Shown piece after piece: positions 52,494 through 61,554 of a DNA stretch of 64,000 nucleotides. The first letter of the stretch is position 1; the number at the start of each line of letters is the position of its first letter. Below the pieces are notes generated by a model. It was not told where the DNA came from and ran no database searches. It worked only from the letters and a program-made list of their open reading frames with translations. The translations under genes were made by a program, and so were the position numbers. The DNA comes from Haloterrigena salifodinae (GTDB lineage Archaea; Halobacteriota; Halobacteria; Halobacteriales; Natrialbaceae), in assembly GCF_003977755.1 (NCBI RefSeq), contig NZ_RQWN01000002.1:310001-374000 (forward strand). Reading direction: 5' to 3'.

Positions 52494-52853
52494 CGGCGAC
52501 CACCTCCGGACGTGGGTCGGCGCGCGTGATGTAACGGGTGACCGCAGCGAATCGTGATTCCATACCCACCAAACAGGCAAGATGGGGGAGTGGGTTCGGC
52601 TTGCACCGTCCACCGACGCATAAGTACCCGGCAACTGCAACCGCTCGGCCATCAAAGCGAGCCGGGCAGTTAATCCTCGAGACGAGTTACACGGAACCGG
52701 CTACTCGGGAGTCACCGATGGAACGAAGCGACGGATATCCCCTCACAGTACTCGACGTGGTCGACTAGATGCCGGTACTCGCCGCGGTAGAAAACGGAGC
52801 GCCCCTCGAGTCGATGTAAAGTCGATGTGAGAGCGATCGCAGACGGGTACGGT
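52494..52853. other. Intergenic region downstream of the trp operon, no supported gene
   Basis: This 360-bp gap follows the last gene of the trp operon and precedes the Nramp gene on the same strand, so it holds the Nramp promoter and the operon's end. A plus-strand frame at 52538-52768 has no coding character. I see no terminator hairpin with a U-tract. Confidence 0.4.
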
Positions 52854-53651
52854 TCAGGCCTGAAGCGCCAGTCCGGCCGCTTCCAGCGCTTCGTCGGTCG
52901 ACAGATCGTCGTGGACGACGCCGGAGACGGCGGTCGCGATGGCCTCGGGGTCCTCGTGCTGGAAGACCGAGCGGCCCATCGAGATGCCGGCGCCGCCGGC
53001 GTCCATGACGCCCCGGACCATCTCGATCGTTTCGCGGTCGGTGCCCTTCGAGCCGCCGGCGATGACGACCGGGAGTCGGGTCGACTCGGCGACGTGTTCG
53101 AAGCTCTCAGCGTCGCCGCTGTAGCCCGTCTTGACGATGTCGGCGCCGAGTTCCTCGGCGAGGCGGACGGCGTGGCCGAGCGCCTCGGGATCCTCGGAGT
53201 CGACGCCCGGACCGCGGGCGTATGCCATCGCGAGGACCGGCATGCCGAGGCGCTGGGCGTCTTCGGTGACCTCCGCGAGCTGGGCGATCTGGTCGGGTTC
53301 GTGATCGGAGCCGACGTTGATGTGGAAGGAGACGGCGTCGGCGCCGACGCGGACGGCCTCTTCGACGGTGCCGGTCATCCGTTTGTCTTGCTCGTCGGGA
53401 CCGATCGTCGTCGAGCCGTTGAGGTGGACGATGTACCCTTTGTCGTTTTTGTGCTCGTGGACGCGGGAGGCGATCCCCTTCTGGGTGAGGACGGCGTCCG
53501 CGCCGCCCCGGGTCACGCCGTTGATGGTTGCTTCGATGTCTTTCAGTCCCTGAACGGCTCCCATCGTGATCCCGTGGTCCATCGGGATGATCACGTAGGA
53601 GTCGTCTGTGCCAATTCTGTCGAGTCGCGCGTCAATACCTGTGGTAGTCAT
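52854..53651 (-). CDS. aroA': 2-amino-3,7-dideoxy-D-threo-hept-6-ulosonate synthase (archaeal shikimate entry)
   Basis: A 265-residue class I aldolase of the DeoC/FbaB fold. IIPMDHGITMGAVQGL starts the barrel, VLTQKGIAS and HLNGSTTIGPD follow, and the Schiff-base lysine lies in ADIVKTGYSGD. GGSKGTDRETIEMVRG binds phosphate. In archaea it makes ADTH, which DHQ synthase II (24960-26177 here) converts to 3-dehydroquinate. The relative fructose-bisphosphate aldolase is possible, but its place 24 nt behind trpA favours the aromatic pathway. Confidence 0.9.
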   Translation of the reverse strand: MTTTGIDARLDRIGTDDSYVIIPMDHGITMGAVQGLKDIEATINGVTRGGADAVLTQKGIASRVHEHKNDKGYIVHLNGSTTIGPDEQDKRMTGTVEEAVRVGADAVSFHINVGSDHEPDQIAQLAEVTEDAQRLGMPVLAMAYARGPGVDSEDPEALGHAVRLAEELGADIVKTGYSGDAESFEHVAESTRLPVVIAGGSKGTDRETIEMVRGVMDAGGAGISMGRSVFQHEDPEAIATAVSGVVHDDLSTDEALEAAGLALQA

Positions 53652-53675
53652 TGCGAGTGTGTAGCAATCTTGCGG

Positions 53676-54539
53676 TTATGGCTGTTCTGGTTCCGGTGTA
53701 TCTTCCGCATCGACCGTGAGAGACTCCGCGCCCCGAACTGCGCCGCGTTTGAGTTCCTCGGCTTTGGCCTCGAGATCGGCCGCCGGATCGTCGCTGCCGG
53801 CGACGATGTCTATCAGCGCGCTGCCGACGATGACGCCGTCGGCGCCGGCCTCGACGATCTCGGCCGCGTGGTCGCCCTCGCTGACGCCGAAGCCGACCGC
53901 CTTGGGGACGTCGTACTCCGAGAGGCGCTCTAAGCTCTCGTGGGTCGCCGTCGAAACGTCCGCGCGGGCGCCTGTCGTCCCGAGGCGGGCCTGAACGTAG
54001 GCGAAGCCCGAGACCTGCGACATGATCGTCTCGAGGCGCTCGCCTTCGGTCGTCGGCGCGACGATGAAGACCAGATCGAGGCCGTGGTCGTCGCAAGCCT
54101 CGCGCAGCGGGTCGGCCTCCTCGGCAGGGAGGTCGGGGACGATGATCCCCGAGAGGCCGGCCTCGGCCGCGCGCTCGACGAAGGGGCGGACATCCGGCTC
54201 CGAACCGTATTGGAGGATCATGTTGTAGTAGGTCATCACCAGCAGCGGCGCCTCGGTCTCGAGGTCGTCGACCAGCTCGAAGAAGCCTTCGGGGGTCGTT
54301 CCCGCGTCGAGCGCCCGGTTGATCGCGGCCTGGATCGTCGCGCCCTCGGCGACCGGTTCCGAGAACGGCAAGCCGAGTTCGATCAGGTCCGAGCCGCCTC
54401 GATCGAGGGCCTCGACGTACCGCTTGGTGTCCTCGAGCGAGGGATCGCCCGCGGTGATGTAGGTGATGAGCGCGGGGTCGTTCTCGCGGATGGCGGTCTC
54501 GATGTCGCTTTCTGGGGCGGCGTTCGAATCGTCAGTCAT
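53676..54539 (-). CDS. trpA: Tryptophan synthase alpha subunit
   Basis: A 287-residue TIM-barrel protein that splits indole-3-glycerol phosphate. The catalytic glutamate is in [15 protein letters not shown] and the aspartate in [26 protein letters not shown] and [11 protein letters not shown] bind phosphate. It overlaps trpB by 4 nt (ATGA). The C-terminal tail is acidic and slightly longer than in bacteria. Confidence 0.97.
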   Translation of the reverse strand: MTDDSNAAPESDIETAIRENDPALITYITAGDPSLEDTKRYVEALDRGGSDLIELGLPFSEPVAEGATIQAAINRALDAGTTPEGFFELVDDLETEAPLLVMTYYNMILQYGSEPDVRPFVERAAEAGLSGIIVPDLPAEEADPLREACDDHGLDLVFIVAPTTEGERLETIMSQVSGFAYVQARLGTTGARADVSTATHESLERLSEYDVPKAVGFGVSEGDHAAEIVEAGADGVIVGSALIDIVAGSDDPAADLEAKAEELKRGAVRGAESLTVDAEDTPEPEQP

Positions 54540-55852
54540 CCGTCGAACACCTCCACGTCCGGTGCCGCCTCGAGATCGCGTTTCTCGGTCTCCTCGAGGA
54601 CCGTCTCTAAGTCCTTGTCGCCGCGGCCCGAGACGTTGACAACGACGAGGTCGCCCAGCTCGTCGTGCGATTCCTCGAGGTAGCCGAGCGCGTGACTCGA
54701 CTCCAGCGCCGGGATGATCCCCTCGAGTCGCGAGAGCCGGTGGAAGCCGTTGAGCGCGGCCTCATCGTCGACGCTGACTGGCGTGACTCGCCCCGTCTCG
54801 GCGAGATACGAGAGTTCGGGACCGACGCCGGCGTAGTCCAGTCCTGCGCTGACGCTGTGGGACTCCATGATCTGGCCTTCCTCGCTCTGGAGGAGCTTTG
54901 TCATCGCGCCGTGGAGGACGCCGTCGGTCCCCGTCGAGAGCGTCGCGGAGTTGGGCGCGAGCCCCTCCTCGGCGTCGATCTCGAGGCTCGAGCCGCCGGC
55001 CTCGACGGCGTAGAGGTCGACGTCCTCGTCTCGCGGGCTTCGCCCGCTCGATTCGTTCGCGAACCGTGGGTCCGCGCAGTCCGGCACGAACTCGTGGAAG
55101 GTCCCCATCGTGTTCGAGCCGCCGCCGGCGCAGGCGACGACGCTGTCGGGCAGGCGGCCGGCCTTTTCTCGGATCTGCTCGCGGGCCTCGCGGCCGATGA
55201 CGGCCTGGAAGTCCCGGACCAGTTTCGGGAACGGGTGCGGGCCGACCACGCTACCGATCACGTAGTGGGTCGTCTCGACGGTGGTTGCCCAGTCGCGGAA
55301 CGTCTCGTTGATCGCTTCCTTCAACGTCCCGCTGCCGGCCTCGACGGGGTTGACCTCGGCCCCGTTCATTCGCATCCGGTAGACGTTCGGGCGCTGGCGG
55401 TTGACGTCGGTCCGGCCCATGTAGATCTCGCAGGGCATGTCGAGGTGGGCCGCGGCCATCGCGGTCGCGGTCCCGTGTTGGCCCGCGCCGGTCTCGGCGA
55501 TGATCCGCTCTTTGCCCATGTACTTCGCGAGCAGGACCTGTCCAAGCGCGTTGTTCAGTTTGTGCGCCCCGCCGTGGACGAGATCCTCGCGCTTGAGGTA
55601 GATCTCGCGGTCGTATCGCTCGCTGAGTCGGTCTGCGCGCTGGAGCGGCGTCGGTCGCCCGCCGAAATCGTGCATCCGCTCGCGGAACTCGTCCATGAAG
55701 CCGTCCTCGTTTTCGAGGACGTAGCGCTCGTAGGCGTCCTCGAGTTCCTGTAACGCCGGCATCAGGGCCTCGGGGACGTACTGGCCGCCGTAGTCGCCGA
55801 ACGTGGACTCGCTGTCGCGCTCGCGGTTGTGTTCGGGATCGCTCGTGCTCAT
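54536..55852 (-). CDS. trpB: Tryptophan synthase beta subunit
   Basis: A 438-residue PLP enzyme of the TrpB1 type that joins indole and serine. [17 protein letters not shown] is the classic start, the PLP lysine lies in [14 protein letters not shown], and [12 protein letters not shown] binds the phosphate. [16 protein letters not shown] and the final NVSGRGDKD also match. Its start codon overlaps the stop of a 12-codon micro-ORF (55849-55887), which in turn overlaps trpC. Confidence 0.98.
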   Translation of the reverse strand: MSTSDPEHNRERDSESTFGDYGGQYVPEALMPALQELEDAYERYVLENEDGFMDEFRERMHDFGGRPTPLQRADRLSERYDREIYLKREDLVHGGAHKLNNALGQVLLAKYMGKERIIAETGAGQHGTATAMAAAHLDMPCEIYMGRTDVNRQRPNVYRMRMNGAEVNPVEAGSGTLKEAINETFRDWATTVETTHYVIGSVVGPHPFPKLVRDFQAVIGREAREQIREKAGRLPDSVVACAGGGSNTMGTFHEFVPDCADPRFANESSGRSPRDEDVDLYAVEAGGSSLEIDAEEGLAPNSATLSTGTDGVLHGAMTKLLQSEEGQIMESHSVSAGLDYAGVGPELSYLAETGRVTPVSVDDEAALNGFHRLSRLEGIIPALESSHALGYLEESHDELGDLVVVNVSGRGDKDLETVLEETEKRDLEAAPDVEVFDG

Positions 55853-55887
55853 TGCTCGTCTCCGTCGGTGAGTGTGTATTCGCTCAT
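55849..55887 (-). CDS. 12-codon micro-ORF coupled to trpC and trpB
   Basis: ATG at 55885-55887 opens a frame reading [12 protein letters not shown] and a TGA at 55849-55851. Its ATG overlaps the trpC stop and its TGA overlaps the trpB start, each by an ATGA tetranucleotide. It thus fills the gap between the two genes exactly. It may serve translational coupling, or be a chance frame. The peptide has no recognised motif. Confidence 0.4.
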   Translation of the reverse strand: MSEYTLTDGDEQ

Positions 55888-56723
55888 GTCTCGTCGTCCT
55901 CCGCCTCGACCAATCGCCGGGTGTTCTCGGTCACGTCGCTGTCGCCCGCGCCGTGGTCCATGATGGCGCTGCCAACCAACAGGGCGTCGGCGCCAGCCGC
56001 GCGCATCCGGCGGACATCCGCGGGCGAGGACACGCCGCTCTCGGCGATCAGCGTTACGTCGTCCGGAACCCGTCTCGCGGCTTCGCCGCTCGACTCGTCG
56101 AGGCGCGTCATACGCCTCGCATAGGGCGCCACCGACTCGAAGGTTTCGAGGTCGACCTCGAGTCGCGCCAGATCCCGGTTGTTGACGCCGATAATCTCGG
56201 CGCCCGCCTCGAGGGCGGTCTCGAGTTCCGCCCGGTCGTGGACCTCCACGAGCGGCTGGAAGCCGCGTTCGCGGGATGCGGCTACGAGTTCCCCGAGCGT
56301 CTCGGGCTCGAGGAAGCGGACGATTAGTAACAGGAGATCGGCCGCGACGGCATCCAACTGCGCCTCGCGGAGGAGGAAGTCCTTCCGGAGGACGGGGACG
56401 TCGACGGCCTCACGGATCCGGGTCAGCGACTCGGTGGACCCGCCGAAGTGGCTCGGCTCGGTGAGCACCGAGATGGCCGTCGCGCCGCCATCGACCATCG
56501 CCTCCGCCAGTTCGACGGGATCGTCGTCGCGAGTCCCGTCGGCGGTGGGGCTCGTCGGCTTTACCTCGGCGATCACCGGAACGCGGCCGTCGGCCTCGGC
56601 CCGCGCGACGGCGTCAGGCAGCGACCGCGCGTCGACGTCGACCACCTCGTCGCCTCCGGGGCGCTCCCGGGCGGCCTCGAGGATCGACTCGACCGCCGGT
56701 GCGAGATCCGTATCAGTCTCCAT
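55884..56723 (-). CDS. trpC: Indole-3-glycerol phosphate synthase
   Basis: A 279-residue TIM barrel and the first gene of the operon. [14 protein letters not shown] is the substrate-binding start with its catalytic lysine, [13 protein letters not shown] and PVLRKDFLL follow with the general acid lysine, and IIGVNNRDL and LIAESGV complete the site. It closes the indole ring in tryptophan synthesis. Genes trpD, E, F and G are not in the window. Its promoter carries paired TGTACA boxes. Confidence 0.96.
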   Translation of the reverse strand: METDTDLAPAVESILEAARERPGGDEVVDVDARSLPDAVARAEADGRVPVIAEVKPTSPTADGTRDDDPVELAEAMVDGGATAISVLTEPSHFGGSTESLTRIREAVDVPVLRKDFLLREAQLDAVAADLLLLIVRFLEPETLGELVAASRERGFQPLVEVHDRAELETALEAGAEIIGVNNRDLARLEVDLETFESVAPYARRMTRLDESSGEAARRVPDDVTLIAESGVSSPADVRRMRAAGADALLVGSAIMDHGAGDSDVTENTRRLVEAEDDET

Positions 56724-57039
56724 TGTTGTACATCGACGTACTCATATGTACAAAAGGCTTGCGCCATCGGGGCGCGATTCTCGAGTTACAGGTGTTTGCG
56801 GTGGCGCGCGCTGTGGCGCGGTGAACCGCGGCTCGACACTGCGCGAGGGATGAGGACCGCAGTGACGGAGGAGCGAGGACCGTAATCGGCTGGGGAGGGT
56901 GTGGCGCTCATCGTTGCCAGGAATTGCAGACCGCTCGTATCTTCGTCGAAAACGGAGTTATTACGGAACGGTGTCCTACCGATTCCGTTCAAATGCGTCG
57001 ACCGGCGATTATTCAAGTCCCTACCGCTTACGATGACGT
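56724..57039. other. Divergent spacer between trpC and the alkyltransferase-like gene
   Basis: This 316-bp region holds the trp operator and promoter at 56726-56755. The middle (about 56770-56920) is GC-rich, with GCGAGGGATGAGGACCGCAG and GGCTGGGGAGGG, which resemble dispersed intergenic sequence seen in related haloarchaea; this is recollection only. The part near 56930-57039 is AT-richer and should hold the promoter of the plus-strand gene. Confidence 0.45.
56726..56753 (-). promoter_or_regulatory. trp operator: paired TGTACA boxes
   Basis: A perfect 8-bp inverted repeat, TTGTACAT and ATGTACAA, flanks 12 bp; the two TGTACA cores are 20 bp apart, two helical turns. The near box lies 3-10 bp before the trpC ATG and the far box overlaps the expected TATA position for a leaderless start. 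TGTACA is the known TRP box bound by TrpY in Methanothermobacter. Confidence 0.65.
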
Positions 57040-57510
57040 ATGGAGGACGTCACGGATGCCGGAATCTACGCGCGGGAATCGTCGTACCTCGATCGACACG
57101 TCCAGCTCGGGGCCGCCAGCGGACGCGTGCTGAGCGTCACGTTTCCCGAGCGACCCGACGACGACGCCGAGACGGACCACCCCGTGCTCGACCGCATCTT
57201 CGAGTACCTCGACGGACTCGAGGAGATCACCTTCGACGACGTGCAGGTTGCCCTGACGGTGCCGACCGACCAGCGGGCCGTCCTCGAGTCAGTCCGGGAG
57301 ATCCCCTACGGCGATCAGGTCACCGTCGACACGCTCGCGAGGATGACCTCCGGGCTCGACCACGAAGACGAGGACGACGTCATTCTCGTCCGAACCGCCT
57401 TGGACCAGAATCCGGCGCCGATCCTTATTCCGGACCACCGCGTGCGCGACGGCCCCAGCGCCGCGCCCCCGGCTGTCGAACAGAAGTTGCGCTCGCTCGA
57501 GGAACTGTAG
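57040..57510 (+). CDS. Alkyltransferase-like (MGMT-related) protein lacking the active cysteine
   Basis: A 156-residue protein. Its C-terminal half follows the O6-alkylguanine-DNA alkyltransferase pattern: REIPYGDQVTVDTLA (87-100), a helix with VRTALDQNPAPILIP, then PDHRV at 131-135. In active MGMT this motif is PCHRV, so the methyl-accepting cysteine is replaced by Asp132. Proteins of this type (ATLs) bind alkylated bases and flag them for excision repair. The N-terminal 80 residues form a beta-rich domain, as in MGMT. DNA-lesion binding is inferred. Confidence 0.78.
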   Translation: MEDVTDAGIYARESSYLDRHVQLGAASGRVLSVTFPERPDDDAETDHPVLDRIFEYLDGLEEITFDDVQVALTVPTDQRAVLESVREIPYGDQVTVDTLARMTSGLDHEDEDDVILVRTALDQNPAPILIPDHRVRDGPSAAPPAVEQKLRSLEEL

Positions 57511-57629
57511 CCGCTCTCGAGTTCGGTGCGGCACTCGAGACACTGAACCGGTTTCTCGCCGTGCCGTCGGTTCGACCCGATCTCCGTCGCGTCAGTCGAC
57601 ACGATACCCAGTAGTCACCGCTCTCTTCG

Positions 57630-57989
57630 TTAGTCGACGATCCAGACGGCGTAGATGTAGAGCCCGATGCCGGCGAAGACGGCGAAGGAGGACGCCTGAT
57701 CGAGCGATGGCACCCGGGTGAACAGGAACGTCAACTGGAGGACGCCGCCGACGACGAGACAGGCGGCTGCACCGAGGATCGCCCGCGGGGCGACTCGCAC
57801 CTCGCGTTGCAGGAAGAGGATCGTGCCGACGCCGATCGCGATCACGGCGAAGACGAACTCGGCGGCGTAGGTCGCCAGCGGTTCGGCGGCGACTTGTCCG
57901 TAGATCAGGAGGACGAAGTAGAAGACGACGGCGAAGAAGATTCCGCGGTAGATCGCCGCCGGAACTTCGTCGGGCCCGTTCGTAGCCAT
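57630..57989 (-). CDS. Small four-helix membrane protein
   Basis: A 119-residue protein from MATNGPDEVPAAIYRG (ATG 57987-57989). Four hydrophobic helices lie at about 15-35, 42-60, 70-88 and 98-117, joined by short loops. No motif is recognised. It lies 25 nt downstream of the CPBP protease gene on the same strand, so it may belong to a lonB-CPBP-membrane protein transcription unit. Function unknown. Confidence 0.7.
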   Translation of the reverse strand: MATNGPDEVPAAIYRGIFFAVVFYFVLLIYGQVAAEPLATYAAEFVFAVIAIGVGTILFLQREVRVAPRAILGAAACLVVGGVLQLTFLFTRVPSLDQASSFAVFAGIGLYIYAVWIVD

Positions 57990-58014
57990 ACCAATACCGA
58001 CCGAACCCACCCCC

Positions 58015-59103
58015 TTAGCTTTCGAGGGTCTCGGCCCACTCGAACTCGAGGCCCTCGTGAACGACGAACTCGAGGGCGTTGATCAGGTAGTGGGCGACGA
58101 CGACGACCACGAAGCTCCCGGTGACGACGAAGACCGTCGCGAGGACGAATCCGAGCAGCCCGGTAACGAGGATGCCGACCGACCCCTGCATCCCGTGGCC
58201 GAGGGCGAACGCGATCGAGGAGACGACCGCCAACAGCCACGGATCGACGCCGAAGCCGGTCGAGAGGGCGCCGATCATCGCCGCCCGGAACAGCAACTCC
58301 TCGAAGCCGGCGATCAGCGGGAGGACGAACGCCAGCAGCACCACCCACTCCCACGTCGTGTCTGGCGCCAGCAGCGTCCGCAACTGTTCGTCGTGGTCGA
58401 ACCCGATATGCGTCGCCGCCGCGGCGCCGATCTCGTTGGCCGCGTAGAGGACGAGTCCGGCCGCCGTTCCAACCACGAGCCCCTCCCGGAGGAACGCCGT
58501 CGAGAACTCGATCCCTAGCGCGCCGACGGGGATCCCGGTGTAGAGGACCGCCCCGAGGAGGACGCTCGCGAACAGCCCCTGCGAGAGCGCGACGTTCGCC
58601 AGGAGTTCCCCCGCGGACAGCGACTGCGGATCGAGTTCCTGTTGTGGCTGTCCGTCGGAGCGCGCGCCGGTTCCGGATACCTTTGCGGGGTCGGACGGCG
58701 ACTGTGTCCGCTGCGTCTCGACCCCACGTTCGGCAGCCGTCGGATCGTTTGCGGTAGTCGGACGGTTAGCGGCCCCAGAACGGCCGTCGCGATCGGCCGT
58801 CGCATCGGACTCCGATTCGGCCGCCGTCTCCGCGTCCGCACCGACACTCGAGTCGGCGCCCCCCGCCTCGTCGTTGGCGGGCGCGGCCGTGTCGTGTGAA
58901 TCGCGGCGATGGCTTCCCGAGTCGAGTTCAGATGTGTCGCCTCGAGCGCTCGAGACGGACGCGGACTGTGGGGACGCAGTATCGGTGCCGTCGCTGGCGG
59001 TCGAATCGTTGTCGGAGAACGCGCTCTGTGTCAGGTGTGAGAGAACGAGCAGCAAAACGAGGACGACGCCCGTAACGCCCGCGAACGTCGCCCACTGAGC
59101 CAT
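58015..59103 (-). CDS. CPBP family intramembrane metalloprotease next to lonB
   Basis: A 362-residue protein. A first helix (about 5-25) is followed by a long disordered region rich in Ser, Asp and Ala (about 30-165). The CPBP core then has GFEELLFRAAMIG with the paired glutamates and FALGHGMQG with a histidine. VVVVAHYLINALEF carries the last histidine. It begins 6 nt after the lonB stop and is probably translated from the same mRNA. A lon-abi arrangement is known in Haloferax. A role in membrane proteolysis with LonB is inferred. Confidence 0.88.
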   Translation of the reverse strand: MAQWATFAGVTGVVLVLLLVLSHLTQSAFSDNDSTASDGTDTASPQSASVSSARGDTSELDSGSHRRDSHDTAAPANDEAGGADSSVGADAETAAESESDATADRDGRSGAANRPTTANDPTAAERGVETQRTQSPSDPAKVSGTGARSDGQPQQELDPQSLSAGELLANVALSQGLFASVLLGAVLYTGIPVGALGIEFSTAFLREGLVVGTAAGLVLYAANEIGAAAATHIGFDHDEQLRTLLAPDTTWEWVVLLAFVLPLIAGFEELLFRAAMIGALSTGFGVDPWLLAVVSSIAFALGHGMQGSVGILVTGLLGFVLATVFVVTGSFVVVVVAHYLINALEFVVHEGLEFEWAETLES

Positions 59104-59109
59104 TGGTCG

Positions 59110-61302
59110 TTACTGCGGGCTCGGGTTGGAGCCGCTGCCGACGGAGCCCTGGCTCCCCTCGAATGCGTTGCTGGTGATCGACTTGAGGCGATCGACCAGG
59201 GAGTCCTTCTTGGGTTCGCCCATCAGCGCGACGTCGAGCACTTCGCTGATGTTCGAACACGGGATGATCTCGATCATCTCCTCGTACTCGTCTTCGATCA
59301 TCACGTCCTGTTCGTTAGCCTTCGGGATGATGACCTTCGTACAGCCGGCCTTCGCGGCGGCTTCGATCTTGTGGGTGACCCCGCCGACCGGGAGCACGTC
59401 GCCGCGGACCGACAGCGAGCCGGTCATCGCGACCGTCTGGTCGACCGGGATGTCCTCCAAGGCGCTGATGACGGCGGTCGCCACCGTGATGGAGGCGGAG
59501 TCGCCGTCGACGCCCTGTTGGCCGGCCTGGACGAACTGGATGTGGATGTCCTTCTCCGAGAGATCGACGTCGGAGAACTTCTTGATGATCGCGGAGACGT
59601 TCTGGACCGACTCCTCGGCCATCTCCTTGAGCTTCCCGGTGGCGATCACCTGACCGCCGCCTTGTGCGGGCGCGATCTCGGCCATGACCGGAAGCATGAT
59701 CCCCGAGTCCTCGCCCATGACGGCGAGGCCGTTGACCCGTCCCTCAACGCCGCCCTCGGCGACCTCGAGTTCGTAGTCCTTGCGGCGCTCGATGTAGTCG
59801 TCGGCGAGCTGTTGCTCGATCGAGCGCGAGCGGCCCTTGGCCTGCAGGACGTCATCGCGGGTGGTGAACTCCCGATCCTCCGAGCGGGCGATGTCGCCCG
59901 CGACGCGGACGAGTCCGCCCAGCGTCCGGAAGTGCAGCGTGAGGTGGTTCTTCCGCCCCGAGCGACGCTTGGCCTCGAGGAGGACCTCCTCGACGGCGTC
60001 GTCGGTGAAGTGTGGCAGACGGCCGTCGCGTTCGACCTCCTGGGCGATGAAGCGCGCGTACTTGCGCCGCATCTCGGGGGTGTCCTCGATGGTGTCCTCC
60101 ATGTACACCTCGTACCCGTACCCTTTGATACGGTTCCGGAGCGCGGGGTGCATGTTCTCCATCGCGTCCAGGTTGCCGGCCGCGATCATGATGAAGTCAC
60201 AGGGGACGGGCTCGGTCTGGACCATCGCGCCCGAGGAGCGCTCGGACTGGCCCGTGATGGCGAACTCGCCCTCCTGAATCGCGGTCATCAGCTTCTGCTG
60301 GGTGCGGATGTCGAGCGTGTTGATCTCGTCGACGAACAGCACGCCCTTGTTGGCCTGGTGGATCGAGCCAGGTTCGACGCGGTCGTGGCTCGGCGTCTCC
60401 ATGCCGCCGGACTGGAACGGGTCGTGGCGGACGTCGCCCAGCAGCGCGCCGGCGTGGGCGCCGGTCGCGTCCTCGAACGGCGCGGTGCGCTTGTCGCCGT
60501 TGTTGACGATCATGTTGGGCACCATCGCGTCCGATCCGCGGTTCGTGTAGCGGAAGATCAGCCAGACGATCCCGGCCGCGAGGATGCCGAGCAGGATGTT
60601 TCCGACGGCGAGGATCGCGTACGCGAGGATGATCGCGACGATGATCCACATCAGGATCGAGCGCATCTGGTTGCGCTTGCGAGCTTCCTCCTTGTGGGCG
60701 TCGATGATCTGTTCGCCTTTCCCCGCCGGGACGGTTCGGACCTTCGGCTCGTTGCCGTCGTCCGGGTTGTGGTAGACTAAGACGTCCTGGAGATCCTCCT
60801 GGGGGAGCAGCTGACTCATCGCCTTCGCCAGCATCGACTTGCCGGTCCCCGGCGAGCCGATCATCATGACGTGGCGACGCTGCTTGGCTGCCTTGATGAT
60901 GATATCGCGTGCTTCGTCCTGGCCGATGACCTGGTCGACGAGTCGGTCGGGAACCTCGATTTCCTCCGTCGAATCGATCTTGAGACCGCCGAGCAGATCG
61001 TCCTCGGCGATATCCTCGTCGATTTCGACGCCCGGATCGACCTCGACTTCGCTGCCGAGATCTTCGACGGTTTCGATGTCGTCCTCGCTCGAGTCCGGCT
61101 CGAACTCGTCGACCGGATCGTCGAACTCGTCCCCGTCGTCGACGTCGTCGCGCTGGTCACCGTCCTTCTCGAGCGGCGACCGTTCTCCCTGACGCTCCGA
61201 CTCCGGCTCCGTGTCCTGGGGCCGTGGCTGGCCCTGCTCCTCGTCAGGTCCAGCGTCGGTGGCGTCTTCGGGAGGGTCGTCAACGTTCGTATCGTTACTC
61301 AT
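59110..61302 (-). CDS. lonB: ATP-dependent membrane protease LonB
   Basis: A 730-residue archaeal Lon. A disordered acidic head (1-115) precedes the AAA+ module with Walker A GSPGTGKS (149-156) and, further on, Walker B-like GVLFVDEINTLD. Two membrane helices (about 215-250) are inserted in the AAA+ domain, the mark of LonB. The protease domain carries catalytic Ser602 in GDSASITVA and Lys645 in THKIEAAAKAG. It is essential in haloarchaea, where it controls carotenoid enzymes and membrane composition. The ATG at 61300-61302 gives MSNDTNVDD. Confidence 0.97.
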   Translation of the reverse strand: MSNDTNVDDPPEDATDAGPDEEQGQPRPQDTEPESERQGERSPLEKDGDQRDDVDDGDEFDDPVDEFEPDSSEDDIETVEDLGSEVEVDPGVEIDEDIAEDDLLGGLKIDSTEEIEVPDRLVDQVIGQDEARDIIIKAAKQRRHVMMIGSPGTGKSMLAKAMSQLLPQEDLQDVLVYHNPDDGNEPKVRTVPAGKGEQIIDAHKEEARKRNQMRSILMWIIVAIILAYAILAVGNILLGILAAGIVWLIFRYTNRGSDAMVPNMIVNNGDKRTAPFEDATGAHAGALLGDVRHDPFQSGGMETPSHDRVEPGSIHQANKGVLFVDEINTLDIRTQQKLMTAIQEGEFAITGQSERSSGAMVQTEPVPCDFIMIAAGNLDAMENMHPALRNRIKGYGYEVYMEDTIEDTPEMRRKYARFIAQEVERDGRLPHFTDDAVEEVLLEAKRRSGRKNHLTLHFRTLGGLVRVAGDIARSEDREFTTRDDVLQAKGRSRSIEQQLADDYIERRKDYELEVAEGGVEGRVNGLAVMGEDSGIMLPVMAEIAPAQGGGQVIATGKLKEMAEESVQNVSAIIKKFSDVDLSEKDIHIQFVQAGQQGVDGDSASITVATAVISALEDIPVDQTVAMTGSLSVRGDVLPVGGVTHKIEAAAKAGCTKVIIPKANEQDVMIEDEYEEMIEIIPCSNISEVLDVALMGEPKKDSLVDRLKSITSNAFEGSQGSVGSGSNPSPQ

Positions 61303-61554
61303 AGAACTCTGTTCAGTACCTGATTCGAAGGGATTGGGACTGATATACTTTCTCCATGCGGAGGATGGTGACAGTGGCTGAATATCGGCCCCACAGCGGC
61401 CGACGGGGTGGTTCAGCGATTCGACGCGTCGTCCTCGTCGAACGCTATTTCGGCGGAGATTGTATGGTAGCATAGCTCATAATACTCCCGCCGATCGCGA
61501 CGACCCGTCGGCGAACTCGCCACGCTTATGCATGCCGCCCGAGCAGGTTCCGGT

